This document shows, one piece after another, positions 1 to 9,600 of a DNA stretch of 64,000 nucleotides (the stretch's first letter is position 1; each line of letters begins with the position of its first letter). The DNA is from Rhizophagus clarus. Taxonomy: Eukaryota; Glomeromycota; Glomeromycetes; Glomerales; Glomeraceae. The notes beneath the pieces are model-generated. The model made no database searches and had not been told where the DNA came from. It saw only the letters and a list, made by a program, of their open reading frames with translations. The stretch spans positions 1,229,001 to 1,293,000 of the forward strand of contig BLAL01000228.1 in assembly GCA_015698045.1 (NCBI GenBank). The letters are read 5' to 3'. The translations under genes were made by a program, and so were the position numbers.

Positions 1-146
1 TATAATAAAATTTTGCTTTTTATTTATTAGTTTAGACCTTTTTTTAATAATATAAAATTTTAAACGATAAATAAATAGACAAATATTTCTAAATTACGTT
101 AATATAACTTTGTCGGTAATGTGATTATACGGGTAAAATAAGCCAC

Positions 147-163
147 ATGCAGTTTGGCGTAAT
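147..163 (+). promoter_or_regulatory. Degenerate copy of the GATTGGCGTAAT upstream box
   Basis: The sequence reads GCAGTTTGGCGTAATT here, one base off the box found 93-98 bp upstream of the start codon of three other plus-strand BTB-BACK-TLDc copies. It lies only about 60 bp before the decayed start codon, so the leader has been shortened. It is conserved by position and sequence; a promoter function is inferred. Confidence 0.4.
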
Positions 164-213
164 TTGCAACCAATTTACAGTATTTGAAACAAATAACTAT
201 GAAAAAAAATAAA

Positions 214-1624
214 ATGTCTACTCAATTTTTTACGAAATTAAGTCAAATTACATTGAATTAATGAAAGATGAATATTATGACATAACAATTGAAACTCACA
301 TGAATATTTTGGGTTACCGTTCTCCATATTTACGGCGTATTTTAGCGTTAGCTTTTAATAAAAAAAACAACGATAAGGGCAGTGACATATATTAGCTAAT
401 ATTTTTTTATTATAGGCGCTTACCCCCCCACCCGGTAAGATATCTTGGTCACGTGAAACCAATCATATTTTTTAAAAATTGTGTAACCTAAGATTTTCGC
501 TTACCCCCCACCCCCTAAAATATTAGCTAATATATGTCACTGCCCTAATGGTTTATCTCATATTAAATTACCAAATATTTCATCAGAAATATTTCAAATA
601 ATTTTAGAGTAAGTTATAAAATAAATAAAAATAAATTTATATACCCCATAATTAACAACATATACTGCCGTGATTCTTAATATTTAATATTTGTTATATT
701 TTGTAATGTAGGTATATTTATGGCGGTATTCTTTCGTTAAATATGAATGACACTTCAAATATCCTTAAAGTTTTAGCCGTCGCAGATAAACTTCATCTTC
801 AAGAATTAGTTGATTATTTACAAAAATATTTAATTGAAAATAAGTCAGAAGTCTTGCACAAAATCAAATTTTCAACCCAGATCCTAAAACTTGGTCTAAT
901 GACGATTTCAGAATTATGAAAAGTACTCTACAACAATGTTTGCCTTTAATTAGATTTTTTAGTTTAACATCTAAAGAATTCTCACAAAAAGTTGAAAAAC
1001 TCTTATCAACAACTATATGAAGAATTATTGAATTCTTATTTGGATCCTGATAGCGTGTCAAAGGACAACGTTTTACGCCCAAGAACACAAATTATCGATT
1101 CAAAAATTGTTGATTTTAATATTATTTCAACTGTTTCAAAATGGGTTGATGGAGTGGTTACTAATGATTATGATTATAGAAAATCAGATTTACCATACAA
1201 ATTTAAATTATATTAAGATGGATTTACCCCTAGAATATTTCACCAATTATGTGATGGTATACCTAATACTGTTACATTCATTAAAGTAGAAGGAAAAAAA
1301 GAAATTCTTGGTGGGTATAATCCTATAAAATGGGAATCTTTAGAAAGGTGTGATAAAACATATGATAGTTTTATATTTTCTTTTAAAAATAAGAATAATA
1401 AAGATGCAATTTTAAGTAAAGTAAGAAATGCATGTTATGCATTAGAATTTGGCGCTTTATGTGGTCCAAAATTTGAAAGTGATCTTAGAATATTTTCAAG
1501 TTTCGGGGAGTTTAGGGATTTTAATGTAACTTTCTACGAAACGGTGCATTATAAAAAACAGATAAGAGCTGAAGATAATTTTCCAATAGAAGATTATGAA
1601 GTATTTCAAATCTTAAGAAGATAA
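214..1624 (+). pseudogene. BTB-BACK-TLDc pseudogene with an inserted MITE
   Basis: The reading frame begins M-S-T-Q-F-F-T-K-L and ends D-Y-E-V-F-Q-I-L-R-R-stop, as in the intact copies. It is broken in several ways compared with the intact gene at 9601-11114. A small deletion removes part of the BTB core after the D-I-T-I-E strand. A 169-bp element sits in the BTB exon. About 220 bp is missing between the end of BTB (I-E-N-K-S-E) and the BACK/linker region. There is a frameshift near 995, and about 14 bp is lost near 1215, exactly where the TLDc hallmark R-G-S-R-D-G-F begins. The family intron is still visible: GTAAGT donor near 611 and TAG acceptor near 711. The TLDc tail still aligns well, so decay is moderate rather than ancient. 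Confidence 0.9.
377..545. mobile_element. 169-bp MITE, PIF/Harbinger-like, with 29-bp perfect terminal inverted repeats
   Basis: The left end starts GGGCAGTGACATATATTAGC and the right end is its exact reverse complement over 29 bp. The flanks read GATAA before and TAATGG after. The related gene at 7.6 kb has the uninterrupted GATAATGG, so TAA was duplicated on insertion. A 3-bp TWA target duplication with GGG-starting ends fits PIF/Harbinger MITEs. The interior holds two direct copies of a C-rich word (CGCTTACCCCCC followed by ACCC) near 417 and 498 and has no coding capacity. The superfamily assignment is inference; the boundaries are directly visible. Confidence 0.88.
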
Positions 1625-2065
1625 TAAATATTTGTTAAAAGTTGAAAAATAAAATTTCATTTATCAAGATATGATAATAAGTTTAACTAAATATTGTTAC
1701 ATTTTTTTTTAAGTAAGGGAAATTTTTGGTATACATAGTTTTTTAAAACGGATAATTAAAAATAAATAAATAAATTGAATTTCATTCGCTTTTTAATACG
1801 TCAGTTACCTCGCTATCTAGACAGTTTGGTACTATAGCGATTTTAGCTAGCGTTTATTTGATTTATCGGTTTCGACTCAATGTTTTCAAGGTGAATGAGG
1901 TGATCGAAATTAATTTGTATAAACCGATAATGACTCGCTTAGAAATTCAATGATAAAGTATTCTTACAAAAATTTCGTATAAATTTGAAATTTGAATTTT
2001 TATTTAGAAGACATGTTGACATGTTGTGCAAGATTAGCGTAGTACATAAATATAAATATTGTAAC
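1625..2065. other. Intergenic, homologous to the downstream flank of the 7.4-8.9 kb copy
   Basis: No coding sequence is seen. The stretch around 1775-1940 (TTTGCTTTTTAATnCG-like text, a GATCGAAA word and AACCGATAATnGCTCG) matches 9230-9320 downstream of the second copy. The duplication units in this array therefore included several hundred bases of 3' flank. Confidence 0.5.
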
Positions 2066-2175
2066 TCAATTTTTTTACGAAATTAAAAAATTTGAATATT
2101 ATGATATAACAATTGAAATTGGGGAGTAAAAATATTTCGTGCTCATACGAATATTTTGTTTTACTATTCTTTATA
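2066..2175 (+). pseudogene. Fragment of a BTB exon
   Basis: About 110 bp corresponds to the start of the BTB exon. It has the Q-F-F-T-K-L-like start, the E-Y-Y-D-I-T-I-E-I-G strand, then the F-R-A-H-x-N-I-L piece, with internal deletions and a stop after the glycines. An upstream word (GCAAGATTAGCGTAGTACATA, 2029-2049) is a decayed form of the box found before the other plus-strand copies. Nothing of BACK or TLDc follows. Confidence 0.7.
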
Positions 2176-2340
2176 AAAATAATTCATTGTAACATTTTTT
2201 TCAAACACTGATACATGTGCCTTATACATACATGCTAATAAATTCCATGTGCATTTACCGGTATTTCAACACGAACCGTTTTAAACTAATGCTATACTAA
2301 TAATTTACAGGACATATAATAAATAAAATGATTTTTTTCA

Positions 2341-3105
2341 TTAAATGTCTACGTATCTATCGTTAAACATGGCGTATCTTTTATCACCATCACCATGACA
2401 ATCACGAAAAACTAATGCACTCGAACTCTCGTATCCTATTTGCCAGCGTTCACGTTGCTCATGATCAGAAATCATGATGAATTTACAGCTGATCGTTTCA
2501 GCTCGAAGATTATCAACACCTAAGCTGGATGAAATTATTTGAAAAAAGTTGTAATTCATAAAATAAGGAATGGAAAATTTTAATTAATCATAAAGGAATA
2601 TTCACTAAATTTATCTAACCTGGTTCTCATTGAATCTAATTTTGTCTCGATCTCTTTAATCTTATCAACAATTGAGGTTAATGCTTTAGATTCTTCAGAA
2701 TGCTAATTAAACAATTGATATCTCAGTTATCTTAATAGATGTGAAATAGTTTCTATATTGTGGATTAACATCTACCTTATTATACTGAACAATTACATGA
2801 ATGTGTTCATCGACAGGCTCGTTAGGGAATGCCTTGTCGATCTTGGTAAGCGGGAGCAATTGTTCTCCATTTAGCGTTGATTTGATATCGGTGGAAGGGC
2901 CATTTTTGTGAGTGATTTGACTCAGCTCGTCGAGGGAAATATTAATCTTCCAGAGGATAAGTTCATTTGCATCAACATCATTAAATGTGTTTGGTTTCTT
3001 CTCCTTGATTATTTCTTTAAGTTCGCTAATGGTCTCATGCTTGTCAACCTTGACTGCAAAGGCATATTCAATAGGCTCACCAAAAACAAGACAGAAAAGC
3101 TTCAT
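2341..3105 (-). CDS. Crinkler-type (CRN N-terminal domain) protein, 198 aa, three exons
   Basis: Exons are 3105-2776, 2702-2620 and 2524-2341, with introns of 73 and 95 bp. Both introns have GT..AG ends and keep the frame (phases 0 and 2). The first exon encodes a CRN N-terminal ubiquitin-like domain of about 110 residues, starting M-K-L-F-C-L-V-F-G-E and containing F-A-V-K-V, I-S-E-L-K-E-I-I-K and an A-N-E-L-I-L-W-K-I strand. It closes with H-I-H-V-I-V-Q, the usual end of this domain. The canonical LFLAK motif of oomycete Crinklers is absent. Exon 2 gives a short helical linker (about 28 residues, heptad-like). Exon 3 encodes about 60 residues I do not recognise (R-E-R-W-Q-I-G-Y then C-H-G-D-G-D-K-R-Y), much shorter than the nuclease or kinase-like C-termini of known Crinklers. 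No signal peptide is evident. The start at 3105 is chosen because the domain begins there. The family is linked to host-targeted or inter-microbial roles; the function here is unknown. Confidence 0.8.
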
Positions 3106-3205
3106 CCCAAAATTTTCCTTTATTAAATTCAATAAAAATAAAATAATTTTTCGATGTAAATTAGTAACGTAGGGTTTTGAAAAGTTTAGTATCAAAATAT
3201 ACAAG

Positions 3206-4660
3206 TATTAATTTAAATAATAAACTATTATTATTGAATTTAAATCACTCTAATATTGTAATAAAAAAATATAGTCATAGGGTAATTTTTCAAATGTTAA
3301 TAGTACCTCATATTCAAGACGAGATATTAATAATGAAATCATAAAACAATAATCATAAAACAATAATTTAGTTAATGAAATAAAAAAAAAAAAATGATTT
3401 TGACCCATTTTTTGGGGGGGTTGTAAACCAAAAATGGTATGATATCAAATTATTGGTTAGATCCGATCTACTATATTTATCCAACCCGTGACTGAAAGAT
3501 CAGATATCTGATACCCTGTATTTATCGTTATGTGTATAGTTCGCATGGGTTTACGCAGTATGGTTTTTTAGTTGATCACCGATGCATACAATTTAATCTT
3601 GCAAATTTAAAGTAGGTAATCAGTTTATAGAAATGGTTTTTATTTAAAAATTTTAATTAATAGATAATCGCAAAGAAAAATAAAGTTGACGGTATCATTT
3701 TGCAAATAGAAATTAAAGAATGAAAAATGCAATTAGCTAAAAGTACGTAGCTAAAAGTACGTATTGTTTTTTACAAGTTGCATCAAATAGGGAAATCTTA
3801 ACCTGTTCCAGGGGGTATATCAGCTGCAACTTGGATACTTTTTTTCTCTCCCTCTTCTTTTTCTATCTTCTTCTCCCTTTCTTTTTTCTCTTCCTTTTTT
3901 ATTCCCTAAAGTATCAAGTTTAAAAAATAACTAAATTTTTTGACTTATTTTGGTTAAAATAAACAAAATTTTTTGTACAAAAAAAAACGTGTCTATTGTA
4001 AAAGGATAAATTTTGATATGAAAAATACCTGTTTTACATACAATACATATAATTTGATTTTATCGAATGAATAAAGTTGTTTAGCAGATATAGGACCACT
4101 CATACTATCATACATGGGATTTTATCAAGCTGGTTTATATATTCATAGGATTATACTCATTTTTTTAAATATTTAATACAGGTACTACTTTATGGCGTAA
4201 TTTAAGTATCTTGAACAAATGAACCTGGTTTTTATTGAATAAGTAAAGTTGTTCAATATATATGAAGTCCTTGCTATTTTTTATATTTTTGCAATAAAAT
4301 TTACACATATATACTTTCTATTTATAGAATAATTTTAATACTTTAGTTAAACTACAATAGATTCTAATATATAAAGTAGAATTGTTCAGAAAATGTGAGA
4401 ATAATAGACGCTAGTTTTTGTTAAATTAAACTTAGTGTGTTAAAAATTTTATGTATCTATCTATCAAATTTTTAATAAAAAAATGTAATTATTTGGTTTA
4501 AAATATAATGTTAAAATTTTTACTATATTTGAATGATTCATAAACAAAAAATTTCTGAAAAATGAGGGTCTCTTTTCCATGTCGATCCTCAGACCAAAAT
4601 TTTTTTGTAAAGAAATCTGAGCAAAAACTACTAAAAGTTATTAATAAAAACTCGTAAAAA
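3206..4660. other. Gene-free AT-rich stretch with minor repeats
   Basis: No convincing coding sequence on either strand. It contains a 14-bp unit (TAGCTAAAAGTACG) in two tandem copies at 3734-3761 and a pyrimidine-rich tract at 3840-3905. There are also loosely spaced degenerate words of the form AATAAAGTTGTT near 4070, 4240 and 4375. Confidence 0.5.
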
Positions 4661-4669
4661 ATAACAAAA

Positions 4670-4882
4670 ATGGAGTCATACCCGTCGACGCGAAAAGAGT
4701 TTAAAAACATAGTCCAAGTGAAATCAGAAAAATGTTTTAGAAAACATTTACGGAAAATAGGATTACAATCAAAGAATTTTTATCGTATGATAGTAGGTAG
4801 ACCTAACAAATATGTTATATCGTCGTCTGACCATATTTCAAGTTTAGAAATGGGGACTGTCGAACTGTTATTTAAAGTTTAA
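4670..4882 (+). CDS. Unrecognised 70-residue ORF, possibly the start of a decayed gene
   Basis: The ORF is basic (M-E-S-Y-P-S-T-R-K-E-F-K...) with more GC and a less AT-driven composition than the surroundings. Coding-like text continues after its stop to about 5220 but switches frame repeatedly and meets stops; pieces read Q-Q-K-N-K-D-I-Y-V-K-A-S-Q-K-E and R-K-M-R-K-L-K-E-V-G-S-T-S-Q-D-L. This looks like the remains of a longer gene, possibly of a mobile element. I cannot name a family. Confidence 0.3.
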   Translation: MESYPSTRKEFKNIVQVKSEKCFRKHLRKIGLQSKNFYRMIVGRPNKYVISSSDHISSLEMGTVELLFKV

Positions 4883-5269
4883 AAGGAATATCATATATAA
4901 TTAGAAGAACTCGCAAGGAAGGATAGGAAAGCAAAACGTAGACCTTCACAACTGGCTTCATGAGGCGCAGCAAAAGAATAAAGACATTTACGTTAAGGCT
5001 AGCCAAAAGGAAACAGAACTGAAAGAATAATATTACAGAAAAATGAGAAAATTGAAAGAAGTTGGGTCAACAAGTCAAGATCTTAATATGGAAAAACCGC
5101 AATTTTCAGTAAGATAAAGGAGTCGATCGAAGAAAGAAGGATTGATGATCACAAAAAGAGGAACACGAGAGCATTCAAAAATAAAAAATTTAATAGTGCA
5201 CGTATATCCAGAGACTTGCATAACTGCATCAACAGAAAGATCTCAGTAGCGAGTCACGTGATTATATAA

Positions 5270-5284
5270 TATAGAATACAAGAT
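5270..5284 (+). repeat. Left target-site duplication of the 5.3-6.0 kb insertion
   Basis: TATAGAATACAAGAT occurs here and again, identically, at 6010-6024, on either side of an insertion that carries a poly(A) tract. A perfect 15-bp flanking repeat is typical of LINE-mediated retroposition. Confidence 0.75.
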
Positions 5285-5888
5285 TTTTATTTATTGAGGG
5301 GTCAAGTTATTATTATTACATATAATAGAAAAATAGAAAAAAACCAGCTCCCTTGATGAAGGAGCATGAAACAATACTTGGTTCCAATAGTCCAAAGCTC
5401 CAGGCGGATGCACAAAAGACTAGTGACCCTCCTTCGTTACCTACTAAGGCCTCAGGGAGGAAGATAAAAATAAGAAGTAGTGTACCACAGATCCATGTTA
5501 GGATAAGGACAGTAAGTTTTTTATATGACCGTGTTTTTCTTACGCAAACCTTTACCACGAATAGTATATTTCTGTTTTATAGTTATTTTTTCTTTTGTTT
5601 GTAAAGGAGGGCCGGTGAGAGTGCATAAATGAATGGTCGCATTAAGGCATTCCAAAAGCTTGTACTGAATTGCTACCAGCGATTATTTGTGGACGCCCTC
5701 GATCTCGTCTTTCCTACATAGAGTTGTATATATTATCTAAGATTTTTTTTAGTTAGTTAGGATAGAACTAAGACCCCTTGTGGGTCACATACAATTGGTA
5801 TATAGTGGAGTTTGGATTCTATTAATGTATCTGCTGTTGATGTATGTTCTTTTTTTTCCACATTAATTCAATAAATTATACATTTACC

Positions 5889-5931
<43 letters not shown>

Positions 5932-6009
5932 AAAAAGGAAACTAAATTAAAATTAAACCAATAATAATATAACCCAACCATATCAAACCAGGCCCTGATC
6001 CCGATAATG
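5285..6009 (+). mobile_element. Retroposed insertion with AATAAA signal and about 45-bp poly(A)
   Basis: The insertion is 725 bp between perfect 15-bp direct repeats. Read on the plus strand, it carries a short open frame starting at the ATG at 5356 (M-K-E-H-E-T-I-L-G...). A less AT-rich body follows, then CAATAAAT at 5869-5876, then a run of A from about 5892 to 5938. About 70 bp of other sequence lies between the poly(A) and the right repeat, so the end is either a 3' transduction or a nested event. I do not recognise the encoded peptide. It could be a LINE deletion derivative or a retroposed transcript. Confidence 0.7.
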
Positions 6010-6024
6010 TATAGAATACAAGAT
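6010..6024 (+). repeat. Right target-site duplication of the 5.3-6.0 kb insertion
   Basis: Exact copy of the 15 bases at 5270-5284. Confidence 0.75.
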
Positions 6025-7324
6025 GCTATTTCAAATATTCAGATGTAATGATAGGCTTAATGTGCTTTACATTTAAAGTAAAGGGGAAGTCTTGTAGAAA
6101 TAATCCCTTAAAATGAGTTTAACATTTTCAACAAATTTTAAGAAGAAATAAAAATGAAATTTCTACTTTTTTTTAATTTCATTAATCGCTTTTCCAGTTA
6201 TACTTCTTACTAGTAGGAAAACGCCGTAAGTCCAAGACGTTGCTATTAAGTAGAAAACGCCCGGAATTCCAAGTATACCTACCTTATTATTTCGGCAAAG
6301 CAGCGCATAAAAAATTTTTGAAAATTTTCCGGAAAAGTTTAAAATCCCTGGAGTTCACATAACAGATAAGTTTACTTTGAGTATTAATTTCCGGTATTTG
6401 TAAAATTTACCGAAAATCTGCTGTCTCATTTCGATGAGAAAAAAAAAGACCTAACGGCTCAATTGCAAACGAGTAGAAAAAATTTAGGCTAAAAAAACAA
6501 ACGGTAAAATTTAAAAAAAAAAAAATCATAAATTTCGTAATACCCGTATTGACGGTATTGTATTCTTTTCAGCCGTATAATAGACGATCAAACTTGATTC
6601 AGTGGATTTGATAAAATTCAATCATTACTCAATATTATTTAATCAATCTTTTTGTTTTTTTTTTTTTTTTTTTAATTTTCTTTTCGGTTTCTTAAACCGA
6701 AACTTTATTTTTATTTCTTTTTTGGTTTTTAAACCCGTAAAATTTTTTTATTCTTCCCTTTTTTCGGTTTTTTAAGCAACCAATTTTTTTTAAAAAAAAT
6801 TATTTTTATTTTCTTTATTAAGAACATTCTTACGAACATTCTTTAATTTCTTTCTTTTAAAGATTCCGGTCAACAACTTGGCGGTAAGTGTTTGTAAAGG
6901 GTAGTGAGTGAGTGGGGTTATATATAAGAACGCTATTAATGTCCTACTTTTGTAAGTTTCGGACCGGAACTTGGAATTCGAGACGGTAAGTGTTCATAAA
7001 GAAAAGAGAACGGATTTGTTTTTTTTTTTATAAGACCGTTCACCAACATTACCTTTTTTGTAAATTTCAGACCGGAGCTTAGGACAAGAGTTTAACATTA
7101 TAAGAACAGACTTTCAAATATGATATCAAAAAAAATTTTTTTGACAGCATAAATTTGTAATTTCTGAAAAATTTATATTAAATACAATACATTCGTTAAT
7201 ATACTAACTAGCAACATAAAGCCTTGGAATTCCGGCGGTTTTATACTAATTAGAAGCGTAACGCCTTTAGAAAATCGCAGATATATTTTTCAGAGCCCTG
7301 GTGAAACAAGCTGCATATTATGCA
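6025..7324. other. Intergenic; flank of a lost copy plus an intron-like duplicated leader
   Basis: Bases 6047-6150 match the downstream flank of the 7.4-8.9 kb copy (9057-9145; shared AAAGGGGAAnTCTTG). A BTB-BACK-TLDc copy therefore probably once ended near here. Bases 6640-6800 are T-rich with repeated CGGTTT/TTAAACC words. Bases 6865-7095 hold two similar modules described separately. No open coding sequence is seen. Confidence 0.45.
6865..7095 (+). repeat. Two diverged tandem copies of an exon-intron-like module
   Basis: Each copy has a CCGG..ACTTGG word followed by GGTAAGTGTT (donor-like) and, about 70-80 bp later, TTTTGTAAGTTTCGG or TTTTTGTAAATTTCAG (acceptor-like). The next copy of CCGGA(A/G)CTT comes straight after. 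The second acceptor is perfect and the first has CGG in place of CAG. A TATATATAAG word lies inside the first copy. It resembles a spliced 5' leader that was duplicated, but no downstream coding start ties to it. Confidence 0.4.
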
Positions 7325-7380
7325 GATTGGCGTAATGAGAACATAGTACAGTATCTGAAATAGCCAACTATAAAATATCG
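7321..7380 (+). promoter_or_regulatory. Conserved upstream block of the plus-strand BTB-BACK-TLDc copies
   Basis: TGCAGATTGGCGTAATG at 7321-7337 and ACTATAAAATATCGTCC at 7367-7383 recur almost unchanged before the 9601 gene, in the same order and spacing. The first box lies 95 bp before the ATG. The second contains a TATAAA-like word about 50 bp before the ATG. A core-promoter role is inferred from position. Confidence 0.55.
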
Positions 7381-7419
7381 TCCTCATACTTAAAGAAACA
7401 TTCTTTAAATAAATAAAAA

Positions 7420-8920
7420 ATGTCTGCTCAATTTCTTACGAAATTAAGTCAAAATTACACTGAATTATTAAAAGATGATGAATATTATGATGTTACAGGA
7501 AGACCCTAACGTAAAAATATTTCGTACCCACATGAATATTTTGTGTTACCGTTCTCCATATTTAAGACTAATTTTGGCTTCCAATAAAAAGAAAAATGAT
7601 AATGGTTTAGTTCATATTAAATTACCAAATATTTCATCAGAAATATTTCAAATAATTTTGAAGTAAGTTATAAAATAAATTAATATACTCATTAATGGAT
7701 AATATTTAATTTCAAATATTTATTAATTTTTGTTATATAGATATATTTATGGTGGAATTCTTTCGCTAAATATGGATGACGTTTCAGATTTTATTAAAGT
7801 TTTGGTCGCCGCAGATAACCTTCATCTTCAAGAACTGGTTGATTATTTACAAAAATATTTAATTAAAAATAAATTAGATTGGATAGAACAAAATTTTGGT
7901 TTTACTCAACATATTAGTTCTCAATCAAATAATTTGTTAGAACTTCAAGAATTTTGTACAAATTTAATCGCTCAATCTCCTGAAAAAATCTTTAAATCTT
8001 TTGATTTTACTACACTTTCTGAAAAATCTTTAATTTCAGTTATTAAAAGAGATGATTTACAAATGAAAGAAATTGAAGTTTGGGAGCATGTATTAAAATG
8101 GGGTCTTGCACAAAATCCAAATCTCATTCCAGATCCTAAAACTTGGTCAGATGATGATTTCAGAACAATGAAAAATATTTTACAAAACTGTTTGCCTCTA
8201 ATTAGACTTTTTAGTTTATCATCTAGAGAATTCTCACAAAAAGTTCGACCATATCAAAAACTTTTGGATCAACAACTATATGAAGATCTGTTAAATTCAT
8301 ATTTGGATCCTGGTAGCGTGTCAAATGACAATATTTTACGTCCAAGAAAAATTATTGACTCTCAAATTGTCGATTCTAACATTGTTTCAACTGTTTCAAA
8401 ATGGGTTGATAAGATGGATATTAATGATGATAATTATAGAGAATTATACTTACCATATAAATTTGAATTATTATTAAGAGGAAGTCGAGATGGATTTACT
8501 CCTAAAAAATTTCATGGATTGTGTGATGGCAAACCTAATACAGTTGCATTCATTAAAGTAAAGGGAACCGAAGAAATACTTGGTGGATATAATCCTGTGA
8601 AATGGAAAACTACTGGGTATTGGGGTAAAACTAAAGATAGTTTTATTTTTTCTTTTAAAAATAAGAATATTAAAGATGCAATTTTAAGTAAAGTAATAGA
8701 TGCAAATCATGCATTAGATTATAGCACTTCATGTGGTCCAAAATTTGGCAGTGATCTTATCATGAGTTCTTATGATAAAGACTAAAATTTAACTGAATTT
8801 ACAGATATAGATTTTACTAAAACTCATTGTAAAAAACGGTTTTATGAAAAAAGGATAAGAGATACTGAAGAATATTTTTCAATAGAGGATTATGAAGTAT
8901 TTCAAATCATAAAGAGATAA
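7420..8920 (+). pseudogene. BTB-BACK-TLDc pseudogene, nearly intact
   Basis: Exons are 7420-7662 and 7741-8920, with a 78-bp intron (GTAAGT..ATATAG, phase 2). Compared with the gene at 9601, exon 1 lacks 11 bp inside the BTB domain (after D-V-T, removing I-E-V-G), which shifts the frame. A single in-frame TAA at 8783-8785 stops translation in the TLDc domain. After it, about 45 more codons stay in frame to the usual D-Y-E-V-F-Q-I-I-K-R-stop. The BACK region (L-Q-E-F-C-T-N-L, D-D-L-Q-M-K-E-I-E-V-W-E-H-V) and the TLDc hallmark R-G-S-R-D-G-F-T-P-K are otherwise complete. With only two lesions it is a young pseudogene. An internal start could still give a BACK-TLDc product lacking the tail; sequencing error cannot be excluded. 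Confidence 0.85.
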
Positions 8921-9501
8921 ATGTAATAATTTCTTGTGAGATAAATAGATAAAAAATCTATACTTATTTATAAAATCAAATCTTAATCATTATTAATCGC
9001 TCGCATTTACCCTTTATTTATTAAGAGCGAAACCAAATTTTTATTTGTAAAAATATAAATGATAGACTTAATATACTTTATATATAAAATAAAGGGGAAT
9101 TCTTGGTTTAAGCTTTCAACAGATTTTTAAAAAGAAATTAAAATATCCTTAATTAATTTTACTTTCTTCAATTTTTACATCTAAAGGATAAATAATATTA
9201 TGTTGGATATAAATTTTATTTGCTTTTTAATCTCGCTTTTCTTTTTTTCGTTAAATTTTAATATCCAACGTTTTCAGACGATCGAAAAAAACCAAATGAA
9301 CCGATAATTGGCTCGATAAAAATTCATTAAAATTTTTTTAAGTGAATGATAAATATCTTTTGCAAGAAGTTTAATAAATTTTAAAAATAAGTTCAAAATT
9401 ATTCAAATAATCTAATAGAGTATTAAACCCTTCAAATTAAGTTGAAACATTAATTATACTTAAAACACTGCCGTGTATGGGTAAAAAAAAAGCTGTCATG
9501 T

Positions 9502-9566
9502 TATGCAGATTGGCGTAATGAACTTAACGTAGTACATATCTGAAACAACAAACTATAAATATCGTC
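9502..9566 (+). promoter_or_regulatory. Conserved upstream block of the 9601 gene
   Basis: TATGCAGATTGGCGTAATG (9502-9520), then AGTACATATCTGAAACA, then AACTATAAATATCGTCC ending near 9567. The GATTGGCGTAAT box is 93 bp and the TATAAA word about 45 bp before the ATG. The same order is seen before the 7420 copy, and the first box alone before the 54502 gene. Confidence 0.6.
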
Positions 9567-9600
9567 CTTATGTTAAAAAAATTTTTTTTGAATGAAAAAA

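Noticed and set aside
3106-3204. Upstream extension of the Crinkler-type frame
   Set aside because: The CRN domain begins at the Met at 3105; the extension is AT-rich and lacks a signal-peptide cleavage context.
5316-5558. Minus-strand hydrophobic frame inside the 5.3-6.0 kb insertion
   Set aside because: The poly(A) and AATAAA place the sense strand on plus; this frame is antisense.
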